NCBI GenBank assembly: GCA_019203745.1
Contig: CP078104.1
Location: forward strand, 3,286,001 to 3,350,000
Direction of reading: 5' to 3'
From: Chryseobacterium sp. E1
GTDB taxonomy: Bacteria; Bacteroidota; Bacteroidia; Flavobacteriales; Weeksellaceae
DNA: 64,000 nucleotides
In this document: positions 41,506 to 50,963 of the stretch, piece after piece
How positions within the stretch are numbered: position 1 is the first letter of the stretch
Layout of the letters: every line of letters starts with the position of its first letter
Notes under the pieces: model-generated
Seen by the model: the letters and a program-made list of their open reading frames with translations, nothing else
The model's database searches: none
Told to the model about the DNA's origin: nothing
Position numbers and translations under genes: made by a program

Positions 41506-43261
41506 ATGAGAAGTTTTTTTAAAAATGTTTTAGCAAATATAGTAGCAATACTCCTACTTTGCGCTGTTTTTTTCATCTTTTTCATTATGATGCTTGTGTT
41601 TAGTTCTATGGGGAATGAAAAATCTGTGGTGGTAAAAAGAATTCGGTTCTTACGATTAATTTAAAGACAAATATCATAGACAGCCCTACAGAGGAGGAAA
41701 TGGGACTGTTTAATATAGGCAGTCAGAACAAAAATGTTCTTCTGTATGATGTTTTGGAAGCAATTAACAAAGCAAAAACCGATGATAATATTAAGGGAAT
41801 AAGTATCGAAGCTGATGATCTGAATGCAGGTCTTACCCAGATTGATGACCTTAGAAATGCTATTGAAGATTTCAAGAAAAGCGGAAAATTTGTTTATGCT
41901 TACGGAAATGGTGTATCTCAGTCTGCGTACTATCTCGGATCAGTAGCTGATCAGTATTATCTGCACCCTGCAGGAGGTATAGAGCTGAAGGGGCTTGCTA
42001 CTGAGGTTACATTCTTTAAGGATTTTGCTGATAAATACGGAATCGGGATTGAAGTGATCCGTCACGGTAAATTTAAATCGGCAGTAGAACCTTTTTGAGA
42101 AATGATATTTCTCCTGAGAATAAGGAGCAGTTGAGCACTCTTTTGAATGACCTTTGGAAAAACACATCTTATAAAATGGCAGCTTCAAGAAAGATTGACA
42201 CTGCTCAGTTCAGAACAATTGTTGACAGTTTATACGGAATGATTCCTGAGCAGGGATTAAAATATAAGCTTGCGGATAAACTGATCCAGAAATCTGAATA
42301 TGATAATCTTCTTAAGACTAAATTAAGCTTGAAGGATAAAGAGAAACTGAATAAAATTTCATTGACTAATTATATCAGTTCTTATGCTGATGACGATAAA
42401 TCAGGTGAAAAAGTAGCAGTGCTTTATGCTTCCGGATCTATTAATAATGGAGACGGATACAATGATATTCATGCAGAGAAGTATGTGAAATACATCAAGA
42501 AACTTCAGGAAGATGATAAAGTGAAGGCTGTGGTTTTCAGAATCAATTCTCCTGGTGGAAGTGCTAATGCGTCAGATGAAATCTTATTTGAATTGCAGCA
42601 ACTTAAAAAGAAAAAGCCTTTAGTAGTTTCTTTCGGTGATTATGCAGCGTCAGGAGGATATTATGTAGCTATGGCAGCTGATAAAATTTATTCAGAGCCT
42701 AATACGCTTACCGGTTCTATAGGTGTTTTCGGGGTATTACCTTATTATAAGGATATTGCCGGCAAAAACGGAATTCGTGCAGATGTGGTGGCTACCAATG
42801 CCAACTCTATGTATTACTCAGGATTGAACGGGGTGACGCCGTATGGGGTAAATATGATGACGAGAAGTGTAGAGGGTACTTACAAAAGATTTGTACATTT
42901 CGTAACTCAGAACAGAAAACAGACTTTCGAGCAGATTGACAGTGTAGGTGGGGGTAGAGTATGGAGCGGAGTCCGTGCCAAGCAAATTGGTCTGGTAGAT
43001 GAGCTGGGAACACTGAATGATGCTGTAAAGTTTGCTGCTCAGAAGGCAGGATTGAAATCTTATCACACAGAAGGTTATCCTAAGAAAATGTCACCGTTTG
43101 AGCAGCTGTTCAAAGATCTGAATGAAGAGGATGTTTCTGCGAGAATCATTAAAAATAAAATAGGGAAATCCAATTATGAGATCTTACAGCAGATTACAGA
43201 CAAGAAACTGCAGGCTGAAGTAAAAATGGAGATGCCTTACCAGATCAGAATCAACAACTAA
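41506..43261 (+). CDS. sppA: signal peptide peptidase SppA, 67K type (frameshifted)
   Basis: This is a membrane-bound Ser/Lys protease that degrades cleaved signal peptides in the periplasm. The start is the ATG at 41506 (MRSFFKNVLANIVAILLL) with one N-terminal membrane segment. Two ClpP-like domains are fused. The catalytic Lys is in GKFKSAVEPF in the first and the catalytic Ser in GDYAASGGYYVA in the second. Breaks near 41641 and 42096 are missing single bases. About 585 residues, the normal length for the duplicated form. Confidence 0.95.
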
Positions 43262-43284
43262 CTAAATTTATATATTGTACACAG

Positions 43285-43318
43285 AAATCCCGGGTCTGAA
43301 TTCAGATCCGGGATTTTA
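43285..43318 (+). terminator. terminator of sppA
   Basis: AAATCCCGGGTCTGAA / TTCAGATCCGGGATTT stem followed by T residues; it also faces the convergent YeaQ-like gene. Confidence 0.88.
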
Positions 43319-43338
43319 TTTTTTTAAGCGTTGCTATA

Positions 43339-43593
43339 TCAGCTTTTCCTTGTTGCCATTCCGTAAATCCAGAGGACAATGAGTGAACCTCCTATGGCAA
43401 GCAGCATACTTCTGAAGTCGAAACTTTCAACTGTTCCCCAGCCGATTAGATTTCCTACAAATCCTCCAACAAATGCTCCTACGATTCCCAGGATAATTGT
43501 CATGAGCCATCCGCCTCCCTGAGTACCCGGCATTATTAATTTTGCAATAGCCCCTGCGATAAGACCAAATATGATCCAAGTTAAAATTCCCAT
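43339..43593 (-). CDS. GlsB/YeaQ/YmgE family membrane protein
   Basis: It is an intact, 84-residue hydrophobic protein with three predicted membrane helices. GLIAGAIAKLIMPGTQGGGW at the N-terminus and the glycine-rich GIVGAFVGGFVGNLIGWG segment define the family, formerly called transglycosylase-associated. In other bacteria members are induced by stress; the molecular role is unknown. It stands alone between sppA and ftsY. Confidence 0.9.
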   Translation of the reverse strand: MGILTWIIFGLIAGAIAKLIMPGTQGGGWLMTIILGIVGAFVGGFVGNLIGWGTVESFDFRSMLLAIGGSLIVLWIYGMATRKS

Positions 43594-43664
43594 AGTTTCA
43601 AATTTTTTAATTGTTAATATTTAAAAGTGATTTGTCTGCTAAACAAGGGAAAATATGATATAAA

Positions 43665-44618
43665 TCATCTTTTCTTGAAGAATGAGTCTACAAATTCCGT
43701 ACCATTAAAAAGTTGTAAGTCCTGCATTTTCTCGCCAACGCCTATATATTTTACCGGAATCTGAAACTGATCAGAGATACCGATCACAACACCTCCTTTT
43801 GCAGTTCCGTCAAGTTTGGTTACTGCCAAAGCATTTACTTCTGTAGCGGCTGTAAACTGTTTGGCCTGTTCAAAAGCATTCTGCCCTGTAGAACCGTCAA
43901 GAACCAACAGAATCTCATGAGGTGCATCAGGAATTACCTTCTGCATCACTCTCTTGATCTTGGAAAGCTCATTCATCAGATTTATTTTATTATGCAGTCT
44001 TCCGGCCGTATCGATAATCACAACATCTGCATTTTGAGCTACAGCACTTTGCACGGTATCAAATGCAACAGAAGCAGGATCAGATCCCATTCCCTGTTTT
44101 ACGATAGGAACATCCACTCTTTCACTCCAGATGGTAAGCTGGTCAACGGCTGCAGCTCTGAAAGTGTCTGCTGCCCCCAGGACAACTTTTTTACCTTCTG
44201 ATTTAAACTGATGGGCCAGCTTTCCGATTGTGGTTGTCTTTCCAACTCCGTTTACCCCTACAACCATGATAACGTAAGGTTTTTTGGATGTGTCAATATT
44301 TCCTGTACCGGCATGTGGATTTTCAAGCAATAACCCTGAAATCTCTTCACGAAGAATTGTATCCAGCTCGTTTACCCCAACATATTTGTCTCTGGCAACA
44401 CGCTCTTCAATTCTTTCTATGATTTTGATTGTGGTAGAGGCTCCTACATCAGATGCAATCAGAACTTCTTCCAGATCATCCAGGACTTCATCATCTACTT
44501 TACTTTTGCCGACTACGGCTTTCGTCATTTTTTCAAAGAATCCCTGGCTGGATTTTTCCAATCCCTTGTCTAAGGTTTCTTTTTCTTCCTTTTTGAAAAT
44601 ATTTTTAAACCAACTCAT
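43665..44618 (-). CDS. ftsY: signal recognition particle receptor FtsY
   Basis: FtsY docks the SRP-ribosome complex at the inner membrane and hydrolyses GTP with Ffh. It is intact, 317 residues, with an NG domain and only a short N-terminal tail. GTPase motifs: GVNGVGKTTTIGKLA (G1), DTFRAAAVDQL (G2), DTAGRLHNK (G3) and TKLDGTAKGG (G4). It lies 15 bp downstream of the ridA-like gene on the same strand, in the conserved flavobacterial rpmB-rpmG-DUF4295-ftsY neighbourhood. Confidence 0.97.
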   Translation of the reverse strand: MSWFKNIFKKEEKETLDKGLEKSSQGFFEKMTKAVVGKSKVDDEVLDDLEEVLIASDVGASTTIKIIERIEERVARDKYVGVNELDTILREEISGLLLENPHAGTGNIDTSKKPYVIMVVGVNGVGKTTTIGKLAHQFKSEGKKVVLGAADTFRAAAVDQLTIWSERVDVPIVKQGMGSDPASVAFDTVQSAVAQNADVVIIDTAGRLHNKINLMNELSKIKRVMQKVIPDAPHEILLVLDGSTGQNAFEQAKQFTAATEVNALAVTKLDGTAKGGVVIGISDQFQIPVKYIGVGEKMQDLQLFNGTEFVDSFFKKR

Positions 44619-44633
44619 AGTTTTAGTTTATTC

Positions 44634-45101
44634 TTATTTATTTTTAATCACTGCTGTGGCTTCCACTTCTATAAGGACATCATCTCTGAAAAGCCTGCTT
44701 ACTTCCACAAGGCTGCTTACAGGAGGGTTCTGAAGATTAACGTACCTATCCCTGACTTTTCTGAAGTCCGGAGCTTTGGAGGTATCTGTCATAAAGATTC
44801 CCAGCTTTATGACGTCTTTTCCTGTTCCGCCATATTCCTTCAGAATATTCTCAATATTTTTGAAAACCTGCCGAGTCTGTTCCTCTACATTATTGCCTAC
44901 AAGGTTACCTTCCGAATCCAGAGGAACCTGACCGGATAATAAAATCATTGTAGAACTTCCGCAATCAATACTTACCGATTGGGACAGTCCTTTGATGCTG
45001 AAAACTTTTGCCGAACTTTTATATGCTGTAGGGTTCATTGTTTTCTGACTGAATGAAAATAGAAAAGTTGCGGTGCAGACCAGAACAAGAATCTTTCTCA
45101 T
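44634..45101 (-). CDS. exported RidA-family protein
   Basis: It is intact, 155 residues. The RidA/YjgF fold is shown by MILLSGQVPLDSEGNLVG, VFKNIENILKEYGG and the C-terminal VSRLFRDDVLIEVEATAVI. Unlike cytoplasmic RidA imine deaminases, it begins with a signal peptide (MRKILVLVCTATFLFSFSQ), so it is probably periplasmic. The arginine of archetypal RidA is not clearly placed (the segment is LFRDDVLIEVEA), so deaminase activity is not assured. It is inserted between ftsY and the ribosomal genes. Confidence 0.88.
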   Translation of the reverse strand: MRKILVLVCTATFLFSFSQKTMNPTAYKSSAKVFSIKGLSQSVSIDCGSSTMILLSGQVPLDSEGNLVGNNVEEQTRQVFKNIENILKEYGGTGKDVIKLGIFMTDTSKAPDFRKVRDRYVNLQNPPVSSLVEVSRLFRDDVLIEVEATAVIKNK

Positions 45102-45136
45102 ACTTTACTGATTAATAATCTGGTGCACAAAGATAA

Positions 45137-45171
45137 CAAAAAAACTACCCAAAATATGAGTAGTTTTTTAT
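45137..45171 (-). terminator. terminator of the rpmB-rpmG-DUF4295 operon
   Basis: AAAAAACTAC / GTAGTTTTTT stem; it separates the ribosomal cluster from the ridA-like gene and ftsY. Confidence 0.8.
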
Positions 45172-45190
45172 ATTGTAAATAAAGTATTGA

Positions 45191-45342
45191 TTATTTTTTC
45201 AAAAAACCATCTACTTCATCAGCATTCATTACTTTTTCTTCGAAAACGTAAGCTCCTGATTTAGAAGACTTCACCATTTTCACCACCTTAGTCATCTTTT
45301 AGACTGACCGCTTTGTAGGGTTGCTACTACTTTCTTTGCCAT
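45191..45342 (-). CDS. DUF4295 family small protein (frameshifted)
   Basis: A 50-residue basic protein beginning MAKKVVATLQSGQSKKMTKV and ending ADEVDGFLKK. One A is missing in the run near 45297; as given the frame stops after SKR. DUF4295 proteins lie next to the ribosomal L28 and L33 genes in Bacteroidota. They are now regarded, as far as I recall, as likely ribosome-associated, but I do not know an established function. It is 20 bp downstream of rpmG. Confidence 0.88.
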
Positions 45343-45362
45343 GGTAAGTTATTATTTATAAA

Positions 45363-45544
45363 TTACTTAATTTCTTTGTGAAGGGTAGATCTCTTAAGAA
45401 CAGGATTGTATTTTTTCAATTCCAATCTCTCTGTAGTGTTCTTTTTATTTTTTGTAGAAATGTATCTTGACATTCCTGGCATACCACTTTCTTTGTGCTC
45501 TGTACATTCAAGGATTACTTGAACTCTGTTTCCTTTTTTGCCAT
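45363..45544 (-). CDS. rpmG: 50S ribosomal protein L33 (frameshifted)
   Basis: A 60-residue ribosomal protein, corrected: it begins [20 protein letters not shown] and ends STLHKEIK, with [20 protein letters not shown] between. The A-run after MAK is six instead of seven, so as given only nine residues would be made. This is a strong sign of sequencing error, because the protein is near-universal. It lies six bp after rpmB. Confidence 0.93.
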
Positions 45545-45550
45545 GATTTA

Positions 45551-45793
45551 TTAATTCTTTTTAATCAATCCGTTTCTTGTAGCTCTTTCAATAGCTTCCT
45601 CGATTCCAATCTTGTTAATCACTCTCAATCCATGAGCTGATACTTTCAGTGTTACGTGCTTATCTTGCTCCGGAAGGTAAAACTTCTTCTCTAATAAGTT
45701 AATTTCAAAACGACGCTTCGTTTTGTTATTAGCGTGAGAAACGTTGTTACCAACCATTGCACGCTTTCCTGTTATTTGGCAAATTCTTGACAT
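45551..45793 (-). CDS. rpmB: 50S ribosomal protein L28
   Basis: It is intact, 80 residues, with [20 protein letters not shown] at the start, the family signature. [19 protein letters not shown] and [15 protein letters not shown] follow. It is first gene of a minus-strand cluster with rpmG and DUF4295. Confidence 0.97.
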   Translation of the reverse strand: MSRICQITGKRAMVGNNVSHANNKTKRRFEINLLEKKFYLPEQDKHVTLKVSAHGLRVINKIGIEEAIERATRNGLIKKN

Positions 45794-45997
45794 ATCTCGA
45801 TGTTCTTATTTGTATAATATTTGAGAGTGCAAAATAACAAAGAATTTTAGATAGACAAATCTTTTGGAAAATATTTGCAAATAAGTGGCTGATTAATAAT
45901 ATTGAATTTTTAAAATACCCGAATTTCCGGGATCTCACAGAAAATCAGTGCTGATATATTTCATACAGGCTTTTTTACCCAAAATAATTTAATATTC

Positions 45998-46005
45998 TAT
46001 CTTTG
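45998..46005 (+). promoter_or_regulatory. -7 promoter element of the FG-GAP gene
   Basis: TATCTTTG, an exact TAnnTTTG match, 27 bases before the ATG at 46033. Confidence 0.65.
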
Positions 46006-46032
46006 TTTTTAATTAATCTAAATAAAAATAAA

Positions 46033-47740
46033 ATGAAGAGAATTTATATTTTATTGTCGATGCTTCCTGTAGGTCTGGCTGCACAGAACTTTACTGAAGT
46101 ACAGACCGGTATGAAAAATTTTTATTATTCAGCAGCTGATATTGCTGATATTGATAACAACGGCACACTGGATATTGTACTGAATGGAGCTATAGATTCT
46201 GATGGCGACGGAAATGTAGACAGTACGTATAATGAAGTGTATCAGAACAATGGTTCAACCCTGTTGCCGTATGCCGATTTAGGCGGGGATGTGACACATA
46301 TGGGAGATATACGTTTTATCGATTTTAATAATGATGGACTGATGGATATTGTTTCTACAGGACTCAGTTATATGGATATTGTGAATTACAAGCAATACCG
46401 TTTCAGAAATACAGGGACTGGATTTGTAAAAGAAGCCGAAATCCCTGGAAAAGTTTACAGTTCATTAGAAGTCTTTGATTTCAATCATGACGGAAAATCG
46501 GACTATGCACTTAATGGAACTCAATATATCAATGGAGCGGGCTTCAGAAATACCCTGGACTATTATAAGAATACCGGAGCAGGATTTGATGTGACCGAGC
46601 ATTGGCTGGAAGGAACCCAAAGCGGGAGTTTTAAACTGGTAGACCTCAATAATGACAGGCTTTTGGATCTTGTGATAATAGGATCAGATGTCAACCAGAA
46701 TCCTGTAGGTAAGGTGTATATGAACCAGGCAGGAACATTGGTGCCGACGCAGGATCTTGAGCCTTTATCAGTAGGTAAAATTGAGTTTGCAGACTTTAAT
46801 GCTGACGGGTTTCAGGATATTATTGTCATAGGAAGAGATGGAAATGATGACGGATATTTTGCCGTTCTGATGAATGACGGTACGGGAACTCTCACTGCCC
46901 AACATATCTCTATGCCTGATATTTCAGATGTTTCTTTAAGTGTTGGAGATCTGAATAATGACGGCTATTATGACTTTATAGTCACCGGGAATGAAAATTA
47001 TACGGCAGTGGTAAAAGCGTATATTTATAATGTTTCCAATCAACAGTTTACGGAAGGTACGCTCAGCGGAATGTCCAATCTTGGAGGTCCCGGTACTGTA
47101 CATTTGTTTGATTTTAATAATGATCATCATCTTGACGTTTTGTTGGGTGGATTTGACTGGGATAAAACAGATTTGCCTTCTCTGACAAAAGTTTTTAAAA
47201 ATAATTCAGCAGAAGCCAATTTAAAACCAACTCCTCCTACAAATCTGAATCTGACCAGAAACGGAAACCGGTTCAATTTTTCATGGAGTGGTGCCACAGA
47301 TGACAAAACTCCGGTGAATGCTTTAAGATACGAAATAACAGTAGGACAACGCCGGGAGCGCAGGATATTGCCAAATATATAGTAACTACACCTTCATGGT
47401 TTCTGGATCTTGATCCGGCGGTGGAAAATGTATACTGGAGTGTAAAATCTATTGATGCCTCCAAAGTATATTCCGATGCTTCTGTAAGCAATACACTGGG
47501 AGTAAAAGACACCAAGACTGCAACAAAACTTGTTATCTACCCGAATCCGGTATCTGATAAAGTATATATAAGAGGAGAAAAAGTTTCTGAAGCTGAAATG
47601 TATTCAATGGACGGGAAGAAATTGAATGTGAACTTAAAAGGAGATCAGTCCGTTGATGTTTCTCATTTACCGAAAGGAGTATATTTATTAAAACTGAAGA
47701 TAAAAACGAAATAACCACCAGAAAACTTACGATTAAGTAA
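46033..47740 (+). CDS. FG-GAP/VCBS repeat protein, T9SS cargo (frameshifted)
   Basis: This is a secreted beta-propeller-like surface protein. A signal peptide (MKRIYILLSMLPVGLAAQ) is followed by six or seven repeats with calcium-binding DxDxDG-like loops, such as DIADIDNNGTLDIVLNG, FIDFNNDGLMDIV and GDLNNDGYYDFIVTG. After them comes an FN3-like segment (PPTNLNLTRNGNRFNFSW) and a T9SS type A sorting domain (LVIYPNPVSDKVYIRGE). Breaks at 47344 and 47706 are missing A residues. Corrected, the tail ends NEITTRKLTIK at 47740, about 569 residues. The ligand is unknown. Confidence 0.9.
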
Positions 47741-47765
47741 TTGAATCAATTCTATCTTCTATCAA

Positions 47766-47800
47766 TGAGAAAAGCCAGACGTCCAGCTGGCTTTTCTCTT
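47766..47800. terminator. terminator between FG-GAP gene and lnt
   Basis: GAGAAAAGCCAG / CTGGCTTTTCTC with an ACGTC-type loop, between convergent genes. Confidence 0.85.
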
Positions 47801-47917
47801 TATCTAAAAATATGAACTATTAAAAAAATCTGCGAGAAAAAATATTGCGAATCCGGCTGATCATGCAGATATCTGTAATTATTTTTACAAAAAATCAATG
47901 TAACCTGTGTTTAAGCG

Positions 47918-49548
47918 TTACGCTTTCTTTGTTTTCTTTTTGAACCATTCAATGAGATAATAAAACAGTAAAAAGCCTAATGCAAATATTGAAAATCTTG
48001 AAAGCAGATCACCGGCTCTTGCATAAAAGGTCATCGTGTCATACAGGTTTACTTTGGCAAACAATGTGGTTTGATCTCCGTAAAAAGTATCAGCTGTTAT
48101 TTCTCCTTTTGCATCAATATGAGCAGAAATTCCGCTGTTGGCAGCGCGTGCAATCTCCCTTCTCGTTTCAATAGCTCTTAATCTGGCATAAGATAAAAGC
48201 TGTTTGTGCCCTTCTGTAACTCCCCACCAGGAATCATTGGTCATAATTCCTAAAAAGTTAGCTCCTTTTTTCACATAATCCGTTACAAATTCTCCATAGA
48301 TACTTTCATAGCAGATAATAGGAGCCAGTTTACCTTTATTGTAAGGATTTGAAAAAGCAACTCTTTCTTTATCCGTTCCTAAAGAGGCTACCGTTCCGCC
48401 GAGATTAAGCATCGCATTTCCTAAAATAGGTTTCAAAACAGTGATGTAAGGGAAAATTTCAACCCCGGAACGAGTTTTCCCTTATGGTAAGCCTGTACTT
48501 TCTGATTCGGAGCAAGCTGAATAGCCGTATTATAACTGGTAATCCAGAGTCCCGGATTGATTTGATACGCTTCCTTAGGCATTGTTGCCGGGTCAAGGTA
48601 AAAACGGTGTGATGAAATTCCTGTTGCAAAAACAGATCCCGGGTGTTTTGTCAGAAATTCTTTGATGTTATTTAAAAGTAAACTCTTTTCAAAAGCGGTT
48701 TCAGAAATAGAGCCTCTGCCTGGAATCGCTGTCTCCGGAGCCATATAATAATCAATTTTACCCGTTGAGTTTTTCTCGGCAAGTGAAAGTAAATCCTGCT
48801 CAATCGTCAGACTGTCTTTAGAATATTTTTCAGCATAAGGATCCAGGTCCGGCTGCAGCATCAATACATTAACCTGTCCGGTAGGTTTTTCATCAAAATT
48901 ATTGTATTTAATGACTGAAATAATCATCGGGAGTGCTATTAAAGCCGCTACAATTGATGAATTTTTAATCAGGTCCTTTCTCTTTCTTCCGGCTTCCCAT
49001 GTTCTAACTGTATAGAATATCAAAACATTGATCAGGAGGATCCAGAAGCTTCCTCCGGTTGCTCCCAGCGTATCATACCACTGTATCAGTTTCGGATATT
49101 CTGAAAATACATTTCCTAAATTCAGCCAGGGCCATGTCAGTTCCCAACCCAGATGGAATTTTTCAAAACTCATCCAGATCGCAATGAAAAAACCAAGCCC
49201 CAATAGGTTCCCTGGGCATTTTTATACCAATGGTAACACTGAAATACCAGTGAATAGAGTAGTGAATTGACCAGTACAGGAAAGACAACAGCCATCAGAG
49301 AGTGGCTTCCGTCAGGATTTTTCGAGCCATACAGCCAGCCTGTAGTCACTATATTCCAGATGACAAAGCAAAGGTAAGACAGCCAGAAGACCACCCAGCC
49401 TTTCCTTTTATAATCTGAAAATTTTGAAACTCCATGTTCCATCATCAGAAGCGGAACAAGTGCGAAAATATAAAAACGGAACCCCATAAGTTGGCCATGA
49501 GACCGACAGCAGCATTGCTGAAATAAGTGTAAGCAGAACGTATTTCAT
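47918..49548 (-). CDS. lnt: apolipoprotein N-acyltransferase (frameshifted)
   Basis: Lnt adds the third acyl chain to lipoproteins at the inner membrane. The start is the ATG at 49546-49548 (MKYVLLTLISAMLLSVSWPT). An N-terminal part with about six membrane helices precedes a nitrilase-like domain. The catalytic triad is Glu in APETAIPG, Lys in YHKGKLVPG and Cys in IICYESIYGE. Breaks: near 49487 (an extra G), 49195 and 48440. Corrected length about 543 residues. The window has several lipoproteins that would be its substrates. Confidence 0.94.
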
Positions 49549-49589
49549 TAAATTATTTTAATACACAAATTTAATGTTTTTGAAATGAA

Positions 49590-49597
49590 TATATTAG
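49590..49597 (+). promoter_or_regulatory. -7-like element of the vanZ-like gene
   Basis: TATATTAG (TAnnTTAG variant, as at miaA and the MFS gene) lies six bases before the ATG, again implying a very short leader. Confidence 0.4.
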
Positions 49598-49603
49598 CAC
49601 CAG

Positions 49604-50017
49604 ATGTTAAAGAAAATTTATAAAGCCGTTATTGTACCTTATACTTTGTTTCTGCTCTACCTGATGTTTCTGGGAATGGGCCGTTTTCAGTATGAGGACA
49701 ACCTGATCAGGGTGGAGCCGGTGTTTTCTACCCTAAAGTTTATTCAGAATAGTATAGATTGGAAATATATCATGATGATTGTTTTCGGCAATATCATTAT
49801 GTTTATTCCATTTGGGTTTTCTGGGTGGGTCTTTCCTAAGCTGAAAGATCTCAAGACGCTCATGTTTGCATTTATTTCTACAATTGTGATCGTTGAAGCG
49901 CTCCAGTATTTTACCAGAATGGGAATATTTGAGGTAGACGATATTATCCTGAATACTTTTGGAGTGTATCTGGGATGGCTGATGCGCAGGTATATGGAAA
50001 AGAGATTTAGCTATTGA
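49604..50017 (+). CDS. VanZ-like family membrane protein
   Basis: It is intact, 137 residues with about four membrane helices. The core NIIMFIPFGFSGWVFPKL and the EALQYFTRMGIFEVDDIILN segment are the VanZ-like signature. VanZ itself gives low-level teicoplanin resistance in enterococci; most chromosomal relatives such as this one have no known role. Its 3' end overlaps that of proC by 11 bp, tail to tail. Confidence 0.88.
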   Translation: MLKKIYKAVIVPYTLFLLYLMFLGMGRFQYEDNLIRVEPVFSTLKFIQNSIDWKYIMMIVFGNIIMFIPFGFSGWVFPKLKDLKTLMFAFISTIVIVEALQYFTRMGIFEVDDIILNTFGVYLGWLMRRYMEKRFSY

Positions 50018-50813
50018 GTTCTTTAGCCCGTTTTTCAGCATTCAGAATGCCTTGTTTTAAAATGTCTTTAAGGCTGTTTTCTTCAAAAGTTTTTAAAGCG
50101 GCTTCTGTAGTCCCGCCTTTGGAAGCTACATCCTTGATCAGTTCTTCAAGGTTTTTCTCAGAATTATTGATCAGGTGATAAGCTCCCAGCATTGTCTGTT
50201 TTACAAAAAGTTGAGAAAGATTTTCTTCAATCCCCATTTCAATTCCCGCCTTGATCATAGCATCAATAATATAGTAAAAATAAGCAGGCCCGCTTCCGGA
50301 CAGAGCTGTCACACCATCCAGAAGCTCTTCATTTTCCAGATAAACAGATCTTCCTGTGCTGTTCAGTAGTCTTTCAATGCTGATAAGCTGACTGAATGAA
50401 ATGCCATTGGCTGCCGTATAGCCTGTAATTCCCATTCCAAGAAGAGTAGGAGAGTTGGGCATGGCTCTTACAACGAGAGGGTGATTCAGGAGTTTTTGAA
50501 TTTTTTCAATATTGATTCCCGCCATGATGGATAAGATCATCTGGTTTTCTTTAAAGCTAAACCGGATGTTCTGAGATACCGTCTGAAAATCCTGAGGTTT
50601 TACGGCGATAATGATCAGATCAGCATCCAGATCGCTTACTTCATCAAAGGTGGAAATTCTGGATTTGGGAAATTCTTCAGCTATTTTAGAGATTTTTTCA
50701 GGATTTCTGAGGATCAGGTGAAGATTTTCAGGTTTGATCAGCTCATACTTTAAGAATGATTTTGAAAAAGAAAGCCCCATATTTCCGGCTCCAAGAATAG
50801 CTATTTTCATCAC
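50007..50813 (-). CDS. proC: pyrroline-5-carboxylate reductase
   Basis: ProC catalyses the last step of proline synthesis, reducing pyrroline-5-carboxylate with NAD(P)H. It is intact, 268 residues. The Rossmann motif AILGAGNMGLSFSK is at residues 4-17. VVRAMPNSPTLLGMGITGY and LSGSGPAYFYYIIDAM are family signatures, and DVASKGGTTEAALKTFEEN is the C-terminal one. It overlaps the vanZ-like gene at the 3' end. Confidence 0.97.
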   Translation of the reverse strand: MMKIAILGAGNMGLSFSKSFLKYELIKPENLHLILRNPEKISKIAEEFPKSRISTFDEVSDLDADLIIIAVKPQDFQTVSQNIRFSFKENQMILSIMAGINIEKIQKLLNHPLVVRAMPNSPTLLGMGITGYTAANGISFSQLISIERLLNSTGRSVYLENEELLDGVTALSGSGPAYFYYIIDAMIKAGIEMGIEENLSQLFVKQTMLGAYHLINNSEKNLEELIKDVASKGGTTEAALKTFEENSLKDILKQGILNAEKRAKELNS

Positions 50814-50917
50814 AGATTGTAATTTTTAAGCTAAAATAATGATTTTTTGGAATGTAGAAATAACAATAGAAATGTAAACATATAATAGTCACGTTATACT
50901 CCTGAAAAATGAGTAAT

Positions 50918-50951
50918 AAAAAGGCTGTATTCTAACCGAATCAGCCTTTAT
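50918..50951 (-). terminator. terminator of murB
   Basis: AAAGGCTG and CAGCCTTT with inner ATTC/GAAT pairing form a hairpin just past the murB stop. The remaining gap to proC holds nothing else I recognise. Confidence 0.75.
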
Positions 50952-50963
50952 ATATTTTTTTGA

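Noticed and set aside
41641..42100. Programmed ribosomal frameshifting in sppA and similar genes
   Set aside because: No slippery heptamer plus downstream structure is apparent, and breaks occur in nearly all long genes, which fits sequencing error.
49604..50017. Glycopeptide resistance gene vanZ
   Set aside because: Only the general VanZ-like fold is seen, with no van cluster; resistance should not be inferred, least of all in a Gram-negative.
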